From contig CAYSZV010000036.1 in the NCBI GenBank assembly GCA_964435595.1, forward strand, positions 1 through 14,490: DNA of 14,490 bases, given 5' to 3'. The notes under the pieces were generated by a model. The model did no database searches. It was not told where the DNA came from and saw nothing but the letters and a program-made list of their open reading frames with translations. The position numbers and the translations under genes are program-made. Numbering within the stretch: the first letter of the stretch is position 1; each line of letters begins with the position of its first letter. This DNA is from Izemoplasma sp964435595. GTDB lineage: Bacteria; Bacillota_I; Bacilli_A; Izemoplasmatales; Izemoplasmataceae. Positions 1 through 6,837 of the stretch are shown in pieces.

Positions 1-9
1 GCTTTCAAA

Positions 10-86
<77 letters not shown>

Positions 87-121
87 ATATATTGAGCATC
101 TGTAATTTGGTATATTGTTTC

Positions 122-151
122 ATTATATATTTACCATAAACACAATTACAA
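122..151 (-). promoter_or_regulatory. Candidate promoter for the tRNA-Arg gene
   Basis: On the minus strand TATAAT (122-127) is preceded at 18 bp by TTGTAA (146-151). The predicted start, near 115, lies about 30 nt before the tRNA 5' end. The -35 half falls inside a long inverted repeat (142-155/174-187), so the assignment is tentative. Confidence 0.4.
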
Positions 152-187
152 AGCGATATTTATTATAAACTACCGCTCTGTAATTGT
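142..187 (-). repeat. 14-bp inverted repeat between the LTA-synthase-like gene and tRNA-Arg
   Basis: Positions 142-155 and 174-187 are inverted repeats of 14 bp around an 18-nt spacer. The only non-identity (151/178) becomes a G-U pair in a minus-strand RNA, so the hairpin is fully paired in the direction in which both flanking genes are read. No U-tract follows it, so it is not a standard terminator. It could be a processing or attenuation hairpin for the upstream mRNA. Confidence 0.55.
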
Positions 188-208
188 AAAGTATAATTCA
201 GTTTTTTT

Positions 209-2068
209 TTAATTATTTTCTATGTATTCGAAATAGTTACTGTTTAAAATTTTCTTTTGAATCTCTAAAGCCTCTATTTTACGCTCTAGATAGTATTCAA
301 AGGTTTCCATGATCAAAGAATCTCCAGAGGTTGTTTTATCCATATATAAATAACTATTTCCATCAGTAATCGACAAATCACTAAAGATTACATAGTTATC
401 CTCATTTGAAAACAAGTCTTGCCCCATAAAATATGTAAAATCTCCATCACTATCTACCATATTCAATATTGTAGGTGTGATATCAACAGTACTTCCAGGT
501 TTTTCAAACACTCCTGGTGTCATCCCTTGAGCGTACATAATCAATGTTTGACGTTTCAATTCTTTGTCGGTAATGTCAATTCCCGTATGCTCAGTATATA
601 TCTCATGATCTAACATATATGGAAAATGATCGGGGAAGATAACAAATAATGTTTCATCCAACTCTCCGTTGGCTTCCAATTCATCCATAACCAAACCAAT
701 CATATTATCTAACTCAACCATTTTTTCCATATAATTGATGATTTCATATTCAAATTCATTATTTGGATACGCAGTATTTACTTGATCCAGATATATATCA
801 AAATCTTCTTGATTATATGCTCCATGACCAGAGTAGGTTAATAAATTAACATAGATTGGATTGTCATAGTCGACAAATTCCGTAAAGAAATGAAGCATAT
901 CTGTATCATAGCGATCAACAAATGGTTCTCCTAAAGAGTCTTCTTCTAATGGATTAGAGTATCCCAAATCATACATATCTTCTTGAAATTTCACCATTTC
1001 AAATCCATAATTTGGAATCATCGTTTTTCTATTATAAAACCATTCATAGCCACTATGGAAGTAATATGTGTCATAGCCAATATCATTTAGTTGATATGGT
1101 AGTGCATAATCGAATGAGTTCTCGCTGTAAGCATCACAAACATTATTACTCCAATCATTGGTCGTAATTGCTAAAAGACCAGTTAAACTCATAAATTCAC
1201 TATTACAAGTCGCTCCCTGTTGGAAGACAGGTGTATAGTAATTGCTGAAGGAATACCCTTGTTCTCTCATCATATATAAGTTTGGTGTTAACGTTTCACT
1301 AATAAATCTTGTATCCATTGATTCTGCTAGAATCGTAACGATATTATATCCAGCAAATTGATCACTCATGTCATTTGTTTGGTGCTCTTCTTTTGCATCA
1401 AAATATAAATCAATATCATTAATCATTTCATCATAATCAGGTTCCCACCTAAAGCGTACAATGTCTAACAAATGATAATTATAATATCCATATTTTTGAC
1501 TAAACCCTTTGCGATCATGCATTGTTTCAAACAAGTATGCATCGCTTCTATAATAATCAATTCTATTTTCAAATTGATAACTACCCCAAACCAAGAATAA
1601 TACTACTTGTACAACGAATACGATACTTAATATTCCAAAATCTCTAAAACGGAAGACATCTCTTTTTTTATTTGCTATAATTAAATATATCGTTCCAATC
1701 AATAGAGGTGTAATCAAATACGCAACCAAAGGAATCGAAATATCATATTCTAAGGTTTGTCCTTCTGACAAAAACTTAATTCCTGCTAAACTAGCTTTTG
1801 AACTGATAATACCAAAATAGTCATAATATACACTATCTCCAACAACAAATATGGTACTTACAACAACTACAAATATATAGTATATTTTTTGTTGTACTCT
1901 CCTTCTTAATAGAAACGCTATTGCACTAACCCAAAACATCATTAAAACAGTATCAAATAAGATACCTAGATTAAATACACTCAGTCCAGTAGTAATAAAT
2001 AATACCACACGGAGTAATAATAGATATATCATTACATATAAATATCCATTGTAACGTCTTGCTTTCAT
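209..2068 (-). CDS. LTA synthase family phosphoglycerol transferase (membrane sulfatase-fold enzyme)
   Basis: This 619-residue protein has five hydrophobic segments (about 10-29, 35-54, 62-78, 112-131, 143-162) followed by a large extracellular sulfatase-fold domain, the LtaS architecture. Expected metal and catalytic residues are visible: E249 in ILAESMD, the nucleophile T287 in QGATCNSEF, H415 in SGHG, and D480-H481 in FPDHFPY. LtaS-type enzymes move glycerol phosphate from phosphatidylglycerol onto a growing polyglycerolphosphate chain on the outer membrane face; related family members modify other glycolipids, so the exact acceptor is open. The frame is open 27 codons further upstream, but the start is placed at 2068 because GGAAGTG lies 6-12 bases before it and a TATAAT box (2093-2098) lies just upstream, inside the longer reading. 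It diverges from the XRE gene. Confidence 0.88.
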   Translation of the reverse strand: MKARRYNGYLYVMIYLLLLRVVLFITTGLSVFNLGILFDTVLMMFWVSAIAFLLRRRVQQKIYYIFVVVVSTIFVVGDSVYYDYFGIISSKASLAGIKFLSEGQTLEYDISIPLVAYLITPLLIGTIYLIIANKKRDVFRFRDFGILSIVFVVQVVLFLVWGSYQFENRIDYYRSDAYLFETMHDRKGFSQKYGYYNYHLLDIVRFRWEPDYDEMINDIDLYFDAKEEHQTNDMSDQFAGYNIVTILAESMDTRFISETLTPNLYMMREQGYSFSNYYTPVFQQGATCNSEFMSLTGLLAITTNDWSNNVCDAYSENSFDYALPYQLNDIGYDTYYFHSGYEWFYNRKTMIPNYGFEMVKFQEDMYDLGYSNPLEEDSLGEPFVDRYDTDMLHFFTEFVDYDNPIYVNLLTYSGHGAYNQEDFDIYLDQVNTAYPNNEFEYEIINYMEKMVELDNMIGLVMDELEANGELDETLFVIFPDHFPYMLDHEIYTEHTGIDITDKELKRQTLIMYAQGMTPGVFEKPGSTVDITPTILNMVDSDGDFTYFMGQDLFSNEDNYVIFSDLSITDGNSYLYMDKTTSGDSLIMETFEYYLERKIEALEIQKKILNSNYFEYIENN

Positions 2069-2160
2069 ATTAATCACTTCCAAATCATATAAATTATACC
2101 ATATATTATCCTTATTATATAAAAAAATATTTCGCAATATCGCATTCAACTACAGGTTGC

Positions 2161-2189
2161 TTGATAGCAGTTGTATTTCAATATAGAAT
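2161..2189 (+). promoter_or_regulatory. Promoter of the XRE operon with possible operator half-sites
   Basis: TTGATA (2161-2166) and TAGAAT (2184-2189), each one base off consensus, are separated by 17 bp. The predicted start near 2196 is only about 16 nt before the ATG and just ahead of the ribosome binding site. GTTGTA occurs at 2170-2175 and again at 2193-2198, and CAACTA (2147-2152) is inverted relative to TAGTTG (2191-2196). These flanking half-sites are plausible autoregulatory binding sites for the XRE protein, by inference only. Confidence 0.55.
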
Positions 2190-2211
2190 ATAGTTGTAGA
2201 GGAGGTAAAAG

Positions 2212-2790
2212 ATGCTTAATTTAGAACAAATTGGTCACAAGATAACAAAACAGAGAAAACTAAAACAAATGACCCAAAAGGAATTAGCCGAAGCCCTATA
2301 TGTTACCCACCAAGCGGTAAGTAAATGGGAAAACGGAAAAAGTGTCCCATCAATCGAAATATTATATGATATAACACAATTATTCAATATTTCCATTGAT
2401 TATCTACTAGATGATTCTGACATACCAGAAACAGATTACGAAATGCAGTTCAAACAATATCCTAGGAAAGCTGTTATTTCAAAATTTCTTCATAACAATT
2501 CATGTTGTGACAATCTAGAAGACATCTTTTACTTATTACAAACAGAAGAAAGAGATATGATAATCGAACTGATCATCAGTCAGAACATCGTTATTGATTT
2601 CGAAAAAGTGTGGCATATATTCAGTAAGTCAGAAAGAATCAAAATCATTAGTGTAATTCTTTCAGGAAAATTCGAATATGATTTACACAACATTTATCAA
2701 AGATTAACACGTACCGAACAACTATTAATCCAGTCGAAAGACAAAGAAGGAAACTACTCCATCCATACAAACAAAGGAGTGATATTATGA
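2212..2790 (+). CDS. XRE-family HTH regulator with C-terminal 28-residue repeats
   Basis: Residues 1-66 are a Cro/C1-type helix-turn-helix with the signature TQKELAEALYVTHQAVSKWE, the recognition helix around 32-40, and the usual ISIDYLL end. After a linker the C-terminal half carries three units at an exact 28-residue spacing, seen as EER (112-114), SER (140-142) and TEQ (168-170), each inside a hydrophobic helix pair. The same type of unit makes up the last protein of this operon. Start: ATG 7 bases after GAGGAGG. The gene heads a plus-strand operon: its TGA overlaps the start of the 39-codon ORF as ATGA. What it senses is unknown; the repeats could be an interaction domain for the partner protein. 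Confidence 0.9.
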   Translation: MLNLEQIGHKITKQRKLKQMTQKELAEALYVTHQAVSKWENGKSVPSIEILYDITQLFNISIDYLLDDSDIPETDYEMQFKQYPRKAVISKFLHNNSCCDNLEDIFYLLQTEERDMIIELIISQNIVIDFEKVWHIFSKSERIKIISVILSGKFEYDLHNIYQRLTRTEQLLIQSKDKEGNYSIHTNKGVIL

Positions 2791-2906
2791 AATACGTAAT
2801 GCCAAAAGAACCAATAAGAGACAATCGACCTATCGATGCAACGATCAGCAATTTAGGAATGATATATGATTATTATTGTTTCTGTAAAAACAAAACAAGG
2901 AGATGA
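2787..2906 (+). CDS. 39-residue small protein of unknown function (operon middle gene)
   Basis: The short frame begins MKYVMPKEPIRDNRP and ends CFCKNKTRR. Its ATG overlaps the XRE stop as ATGA, and AAAGGAGTG sits about 8 bases ahead, an excellent ribosome binding site that would otherwise serve no gene. Its last codons contain the AGGAG of the next gene, whose ATG lies 5 bases past this TGA. Such tight packing on both sides argues that it is translated. The sequence has a basic start, a central stretch with ISNLGMIYDYY and a Cys-Phe-Cys pair near the end; no membrane segment or known domain is recognised. Function unknown: it might be a ligand or partner of the XRE regulator or the repeat protein, but that is inference. 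Confidence 0.7.
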   Translation: MKYVMPKEPIRDNRPIDATISNLGMIYDYYCFCKNKTRR

Positions 2907-2911
2907 ATCAA

Positions 2912-3430
2912 ATGAAAAAATTAGTTAGAATTTTACCATTTATGGAACAAGAAGAAATAAAAAAATTAGCTTATGAAATTATCAATGGAGAAGTGGAAGG
3001 CGTAAAATTAGTTATGTTATTTCCATTCCTAAGTAATGACGATTTGGATGAAATAGTAGATTTATTATTAGAAAAAAATGACGGTAAAGCATTACAAAGA
3101 GCTGTACCATTTGCTAGAAAAGCAACTGTAGACAAAATCTACAAAGCAATTCAAGATGGTAAAATTGAAGGCATCGATGAAACCTATTTATTTCCTTTCT
3201 TAGGAAAAGATCAATTAAAATCAATGTTTAAAATCTTTGTAAAAGAAGCCAAAAACGATCCAAAAGGCAAAGTAGATATCAGTATTCTCTCAAGAAGAGA
3301 TGATGAAGACGAAGAATTTGACATCGAATTAGATGATGAAATTGATACTGAAGTTGTAAACGAAATGAATAAATTAAAAGAAGAAATGAAATCTCTCAAG
3401 AAAAAACTCAAAAAGTACCAAGATGAATAA
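2912..3430 (+). CDS. Helical-repeat protein with acidic/coiled-coil tail, partner of the XRE regulator
   Basis: This 172-residue soluble protein has no catalytic motif I recognise. Its first two thirds are four tandem units marked by Pro-Phe at residues 9-10, 38-39, 66-67 and 95-96 (period 28-29), each followed by a polar turn and an amphipathic helix (PFMEQEEIKKL, PFLSNDDLDEI, PFARKATVDKI, PFLGKDQLKSM). They probably stack as a HEAT-like solenoid. Residues about 128-145 are strongly acidic (DDEDEEFDIELDDEIDTE) and 148-172 form a Lys/Glu-rich coiled coil. An in-frame ATG at 2903 is rejected because it lies on the AGGAGA ribosome binding site (2898-2903); the ATG at 2912 has 8-base spacing. 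The gene ends the operon at a hairpin terminator. The matching repeat period in the XRE protein suggests physical or evolutionary linkage. Confidence 0.85.
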   Translation: MKKLVRILPFMEQEEIKKLAYEIINGEVEGVKLVMLFPFLSNDDLDEIVDLLLEKNDGKALQRAVPFARKATVDKIYKAIQDGKIEGIDETYLFPFLGKDQLKSMFKIFVKEAKNDPKGKVDISILSRRDDEDEEFDIELDDEIDTEVVNEMNKLKEEMKSLKKKLKKYQDE

Positions 3431-3456
3431 AAAAAGCACCCATGGTGCTTTTTTTA
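3431..3456. terminator. Bidirectional terminator between the XRE operon and feoB
   Basis: The hairpin GCACC-CAT-GGTGC (3436-3448) is flanked by A6 on the left and T7 on the right, so it has a U-tract when read from either side. It lies between the convergent ends of the repeat-protein gene (3430) and feoB (3458). Confidence 0.9.
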
Positions 3457-3457
3457 T

Positions 3458-5461
3458 TTATAATCCTAATATTGGCCAGAAAATCAAACGAATCAAGCCA
3501 GCTACTAAATAAGCAACAATAAATGGATAAACAACACTAAATATTGTCCATTTTGTACTTTGTGTTTCTGCTTTGATTGTCGCAACGGTAGAAATACAAG
3601 GTACATACAAAGAACTAAACACAACATATGCAAGAGCTGCACCAACTGTAAATCCTGATGCTATATCTCCAACGTATAGAATCTCTAAACTTGAAACAAC
3701 TACTTCTTTTGCTAAGAATCCACTCATCAAGCTAGATGTCGCTTGCCAATCTCCAAATCCAAGTGGGGTAAAGATAAAACTTATTGTTCCAGCGATATCA
3801 CTTAAGAAACTTTCTGAAGGATCAACATTGATTCCTCCAAAGCCGTTATTGCTTAAAAGCCATAAGATAATACTACCTACCAAAATGAATGTTCCAGCTT
3901 TTTTTACAAATCGTTTTGCTTTCTCTAACGCTTGATATGTAATGGTACGTAATTGTGGGATACGATAAGGTGGTAATTCTAAAACAAAATGATTTTCTGC
4001 ACCTTTAAATAAAGATAAACTAAATAATTTTGCACTTAACAGTGTCACCATTACTCCTAATATATAGATACCTAAAATAATCGGCGCTCTATAGTTTTTG
4101 AAAAACAGGCTAACAAAAATTGCATAAATTGGTAATCTTGCACTGCAAGAAACAAACGGAATTGTTAGAATCGTTAAGATTCTTTCTTTTTTATCAGCGA
4201 TTGTTCTAGTAGCCATAATTGCAGGAACACTACATCCAAATCCTGTAATGATTGGGACAATACTTTTCCCATTCAAACCAAACCTTGATAAGAAACGATC
4301 CATTACAATTGCAACCCTTGCCATATATCCTGTTCCTTCTAAAATAGCTAATAAGAAAAACAAGGTAATGATTTGTGGCAAGAACACTAGGACTCCTCCA
4401 ACACCAGCTAAAATCCCATTTACTACCAATCCATAAATAAATCCACTCAATCCCAAAAGCTCTAGGAATTGTCCAACATAGTTAATAACAATTTCATCCC
4501 AGAACAGTTCAAAGTATCTAGTTAACAACGCTCCTATACCCATAACTTCTCCAAAACTTAATTGATAGATTATCAACATAACAAATAAGAAAATCGGAAT
4601 TCCAAAATATGGATGAGTAATGATTCTATCTACTTTTTGATTAAAGTATTTTGAATGTTCTTTTTCTTCTACTTTTACCATACAATCTTCAACTATATCG
4701 TTAATAAATTCTCTTCTCGTATTAAAAATAGCTCCTTTTAACGACAGGGCAACTTCTTCGGAAATCACTTTTTCTTCTACTTCCGCAATAACCTCACGAA
4801 TTCGGTCTTCTTTGGCCAAGTCAAATTCTTTAAAAATACCCTCATTTCCCTCCAATAATTGTAACGCTATCCATTTTTTCTTGACTTGAAAATTGTCATA
4901 ACGTAGTAGGTCATGAATTCTTTGAATTCCCCACATTACTGTTGGATGATATTCTAATTGCAAGCCTTTAACAGCCTGTAGCATTTTGATTTCTTCTGCT
5001 ATTTTTACTTGATCTTCTTTATTTCTTTCTTTTGCACTAATACTGATAGCACTCACTTTAAGTTTTTGCTTTAGCTTATCAGTATCAATAACATAGCCGT
5101 TATTTCTTAATGCATCTCTTAAATTTAACACCAATAAACTCGGAACACCGAGTTCTAATAGTTGGACTGTTAAATGTAAGTTACGCTTTAAATGACTACT
5201 ATCTATGATATTTATGATTCCTTTATATGATTCTTTTAATATTGAATATGTAACAACACCTTCATCTTCACTATTTGGTGCAACATTATAAGTTCCAGGT
5301 AAATCTACTAAGTTTGCATCTTTTACATTTTTAATATGATGAACACGTTTTTCAACTGTTACACCACTATAGTTCCCTACATGCACGTGTGATTGTGTCA
5401 TAAAATTAAAAAAGGTACTTTTTCCAACATTCGGATTACCAGCTAGCAAATAGTTATTCAT
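3458..5461 (-). CDS. feoB: Ferrous iron transporter FeoB
   Basis: FeoB is the GTP-gated Fe(II) permease of the cytoplasmic membrane. The N-terminal G domain shows G1 GNPNVGKS (8-15), the G2 threonine T35 in NYSGVTVEK, G3 DLPG (53-56), G4 NLRD (113-116) and a G5 ISAKE. A helical linker follows, then the membrane part with the conserved Cys motifs GCSVPAIMATR and FVSCSARLPIYA and several Gly-rich transmembrane helices. The 667-residue length is at the short end for the family but both halves are complete. The ATG overlaps the feoA TGA as ATGA (5458-5461), so translation is coupled. The gene ends at the bidirectional terminator shared with the XRE operon. Confidence 0.97.
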   Translation of the reverse strand: MNNYLLAGNPNVGKSTFFNFMTQSHVHVGNYSGVTVEKRVHHIKNVKDANLVDLPGTYNVAPNSEDEGVVTYSILKESYKGIINIIDSSHLKRNLHLTVQLLELGVPSLLVLNLRDALRNNGYVIDTDKLKQKLKVSAISISAKERNKEDQVKIAEEIKMLQAVKGLQLEYHPTVMWGIQRIHDLLRYDNFQVKKKWIALQLLEGNEGIFKEFDLAKEDRIREVIAEVEEKVISEEVALSLKGAIFNTRREFINDIVEDCMVKVEEKEHSKYFNQKVDRIITHPYFGIPIFLFVMLIIYQLSFGEVMGIGALLTRYFELFWDEIVINYVGQFLELLGLSGFIYGLVVNGILAGVGGVLVFLPQIITLFFLLAILEGTGYMARVAIVMDRFLSRFGLNGKSIVPIITGFGCSVPAIMATRTIADKKERILTILTIPFVSCSARLPIYAIFVSLFFKNYRAPIILGIYILGVMVTLLSAKLFSLSLFKGAENHFVLELPPYRIPQLRTITYQALEKAKRFVKKAGTFILVGSIILWLLSNNGFGGINVDPSESFLSDIAGTISFIFTPLGFGDWQATSSLMSGFLAKEVVVSSLEILYVGDIASGFTVGAALAYVVFSSLYVPCISTVATIKAETQSTKWTIFSVVYPFIVAYLVAGLIRLIFWPILGL

Positions 5462-5682
5462 GCTTTCACCTCAATCAGTAGAGCATCTTTTTTTCTTAAA
5501 CATATTTCGATTTCATCTACTTCGACTAAATATAGTCTCCCAAAAGACAGTCGATTCAATAAAATAATCGTTGCTCCTTCATAAATTCCAAGATCCATTA
5601 GTCTTCTTCTAAACGAAGGGACGATGTTATCAAATGATAATATTGTTCCACTTTGGCTTACTTTCAGCTCTGTCAAATTCAT
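5458..5682 (-). CDS. feoA: Ferrous iron transport protein FeoA
   Basis: FeoA is a small cytoplasmic SH3-like accessory protein needed for FeoB-driven Fe(II) uptake. The 74-residue sequence has the family pattern: an initial Leu-rich strand, then RRRLMDLGIYEGATIILLNR, and a C-terminal strand pair ending CLRKKDALLIEVKA (the usual spot of ALRxxEAxxIxV). A GTG at 5691 in the same frame would sit on the AGGAG ribosome binding site (5691-5695); the ATG at 5682, eight bases after it, is therefore the start. It is the first gene of feoAB and lies behind a consensus-like promoter and a TTATAAT dyad. Confidence 0.94.
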   Translation of the reverse strand: MNLTELKVSQSGTILSFDNIVPSFRRRLMDLGIYEGATIILLNRLSFGRLYLVEVDEIEICLRKKDALLIEVKA

Positions 5683-5702
5683 AGTTACCACTCCTAATTT
5701 GC

Positions 5703-5731
5703 ATTATATAGAATGAATATAAACAACGCAA
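5703..5731 (-). promoter_or_regulatory. feoAB promoter
   Basis: On the minus strand TTGCGT (5726-5731) and TATAAT (5703-5708) are separated by 17 bp. The start falls near 5696, giving a leader of only about 14 nt that begins at the AGGAG of feoA. Confidence 0.65.
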
Positions 5732-5744
5732 CCATTTTTGTAAA

Positions 5745-5768
5745 AATTATAATTAGACTTATAATTAG
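5745..5768 (-). promoter_or_regulatory. Candidate Fur-family operator upstream of feoAB
   Basis: A perfect 8-bp inverted repeat AATTATAA (5745-5752)/TTATAATT (5759-5766) overlaps a 10-bp direct repeat TTATAATTAG (5747-5756 and 5759-5768, period 12). TTATAAT is the half-site of Firmicutes PerR/Fur-type boxes. It lies 14 bp upstream of the -35 element, between fur and feoA. That position, rather than on the -10, leaves repression or activation open. Confidence 0.5.
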
Positions 5769-5770
5769 GT

Positions 5771-5799
5771 AAAAAAAATAGAGCTATCTCGCTCTATTT
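5771..5799 (-). terminator. fur terminator overlapping the fur stop codon
   Basis: Read on minus, a 9-bp stem AAATAGAGC (5791-5799)/GCTCTATTT (5776-5784) with a 6-nt loop is followed by U8 (5771-5778). The stem includes the last codons and the TAG stop of fur. It separates fur from feoAB. Confidence 0.9.
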
Positions 5800-6266
5800 A
5801 GTCTTTTTATGAAGCAGGCACCATCTTTTTTACATGTGTCTTTCTCGTAATGACTACATGTACCTTCTACTACCAACTGTAATTTTGATATATTAAAATC
5901 TTTGAAGATTTCATTTGCTTTGATTTGATCAAAAATCCTAGAATCATTGATTTCAATAATATTATTATTCACTTTACAAGTTACATGAATATGTGAATCT
6001 GCAGTATGTGAATGATCATCAATTGTCAGATCATAATGTTTCTTCCCATTAATAAATATTTGGGTTACAATTTTATGTTCTAACAAAAAGTCGATATTGT
6101 TATAAACAGTACCTAAATTATGATAACCTTTTTTCTTTAAATCATTATAGATTTCTTGGATTGTCAAATGTTTTCCTTCGAGCACATCTATAATCGCTCT
6201 TCGCTGCTTTGTAATACGAATATTTGTTTTTCTTAATTCAGAAAATATTTTTTCTCTTTCATCCAT
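5784..6266 (-). CDS. fur: Fur/PerR-family metal-dependent repressor with altered zinc ligands
   Basis: The 160-residue protein has a winged-helix N-terminus (RITKQRRAIIDVLEG, and GTVYNNIDFLLEHKIV as the recognition and wing region, 52-67) and a His-rich dimer domain with H85, H87, H92 and H94 as likely regulatory-metal ligands. Typical Fur, PerR and Zur proteins hold structural zinc with two CxxC pairs. Here the first pair is reduced to C97-x-x-N100, and the C-terminal cysteines are C137, C145 and C151, irregularly spaced. Structural zinc binding is thus probably altered or lost. The ATG at 6266 follows AGGTAGGTGAT; the GTG at 6275 lies inside that site. Location next to feoAB points to iron control, but Fur, PerR and Zur specificity cannot be told apart from sequence alone. 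Confidence 0.88.
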   Translation of the reverse strand: MDEREKIFSELRKTNIRITKQRRAIIDVLEGKHLTIQEIYNDLKKKGYHNLGTVYNNIDFLLEHKIVTQIFINGKKHYDLTIDDHSHTADSHIHVTCKVNNNIIEINDSRIFDQIKANEIFKDFNISKLQLVVEGTCSHYEKDTCKKDGACFIKRLNRAR

Positions 6267-6280
6267 AAATATCACCTACC

Positions 6281-6300
6281 TTATATTAACATTATTATAA
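6281..6300 (-). promoter_or_regulatory. fur promoter region with overlapping dyad (possible autoregulation)
   Basis: TATAAT at 6294-6299 on minus is the likely -10. It is embedded in a 20-bp dyad (6281-6300) whose two halves are symmetric at 8 of 10 positions and contain TTATA/TATAA ends, resembling the TTATAAT half-sites in front of feoA. No good -35 is seen. Fur-family genes are often autoregulated. Confidence 0.4.
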
Positions 6301-6324
6301 ATAAAGGAAAAGCAAAATACACAG

Positions 6325-6358
6325 AAAAAAAAGAAAAACTATAAATAGTCTTTTTCTT
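6325..6358 (-). terminator. Probable terminator of the rsmD-coaD operon
   Basis: On minus, an AT-rich hairpin centred on ACTAT (6345-6349)/ATAGT (6338-6342), with outer A/T pairing, includes the coaD TAG and is followed by a T-rich stretch (6325-6332). The stem is weak (few G-C pairs), so efficiency may be modest. Confidence 0.5.
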
Positions 6359-6836
6359 TTTTTACTTTGTCTAATGTTTTTTGTGCTATAAACTCAGGAA
6401 CAAATTCCTTTAATTCTCCCCCAAACATAGCAATTTCTTTTACAGTTGTGCTACTTAAAAATGAGTATTTATTGTCTGTCATAAAAAATACACTATCAAT
6501 TGTACGATCCAAAACCCTATTGGCATGTGTTAATTGAAATTCATATTCAAAGTCTGTAACAGCTCTCAATCCACGAACAATATGAGTCGCACCCAATCGT
6601 TTGGTTTCATGTACTGTTAAATTATTTGTAATCTTAAATTCAATATTCTCTTTGACATCTTTAAAACATTCTTTAATGAGTCCAATTCTTTCTTCTGCTG
6701 TAAACAATCCTTTTTTGTATGGATTATCACTCACTATAATAATTAACTTGTCAAAAACTTTTAGAGCTCTTTTCGCTATATCTATATGTCCAAATGTAAT
6801 TGGATCAAAACTACCAGGGTACACTGCAACTTTCAT
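6339..6836 (-). CDS. coaD: Phosphopantetheine adenylyltransferase
   Basis: CoaD transfers AMP from ATP to 4'-phosphopantetheine, giving dephospho-CoA, the penultimate step of coenzyme A synthesis. Visible motifs are the nucleotidyltransferase signature GSFDPITFGH (8-17, with T14 and H17 of T/HxGH), the substrate-binding VRGLRAVTDFEYEFQ segment, and the late SSTTVKE nucleotide-binding motif. The 165-residue length matches the family. It starts one base after the rsmD stop (TAATATG), with GGAGT ahead, so it is translated from the same mRNA; rsmD-coaD is a common pairing in Firmicutes. Confidence 0.97.
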   Translation of the reverse strand: MKVAVYPGSFDPITFGHIDIAKRALKVFDKLIIIVSDNPYKKGLFTAEERIGLIKECFKDVKENIEFKITNNLTVHETKRLGATHIVRGLRAVTDFEYEFQLTHANRVLDRTIDSVFFMTDNKYSFLSSTTVKEIAMFGGELKEFVPEFIAQKTLDKVKKEKDYL

Positions 6837-6837
6837 A

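Noticed and set aside
2069..2149. 27-codon upstream extension of the LTA-synthase-like gene
   Set aside because: It runs through likely promoter TATAAT boxes (2093-2098, 2114-2119) and lacks a ribosome binding site; GGAAGTG precedes the ATG at 2068.
2648..2851. 67-codon minus-strand open frame antisense to the XRE gene and the 39-codon ORF
   Set aside because: Plus-strand genes explain the region with promoter, ribosome binding sites and overlaps; the antisense frame has none of these.
3573..3935. 120-codon plus-strand open frame inside feoB
   Set aside because: It is antisense to a clearly conserved part of FeoB, with no ribosome binding site or recognisable protein; other long antisense frames (for example 6601-6924, 7124-7465, 11376-11627) are rejected likewise.
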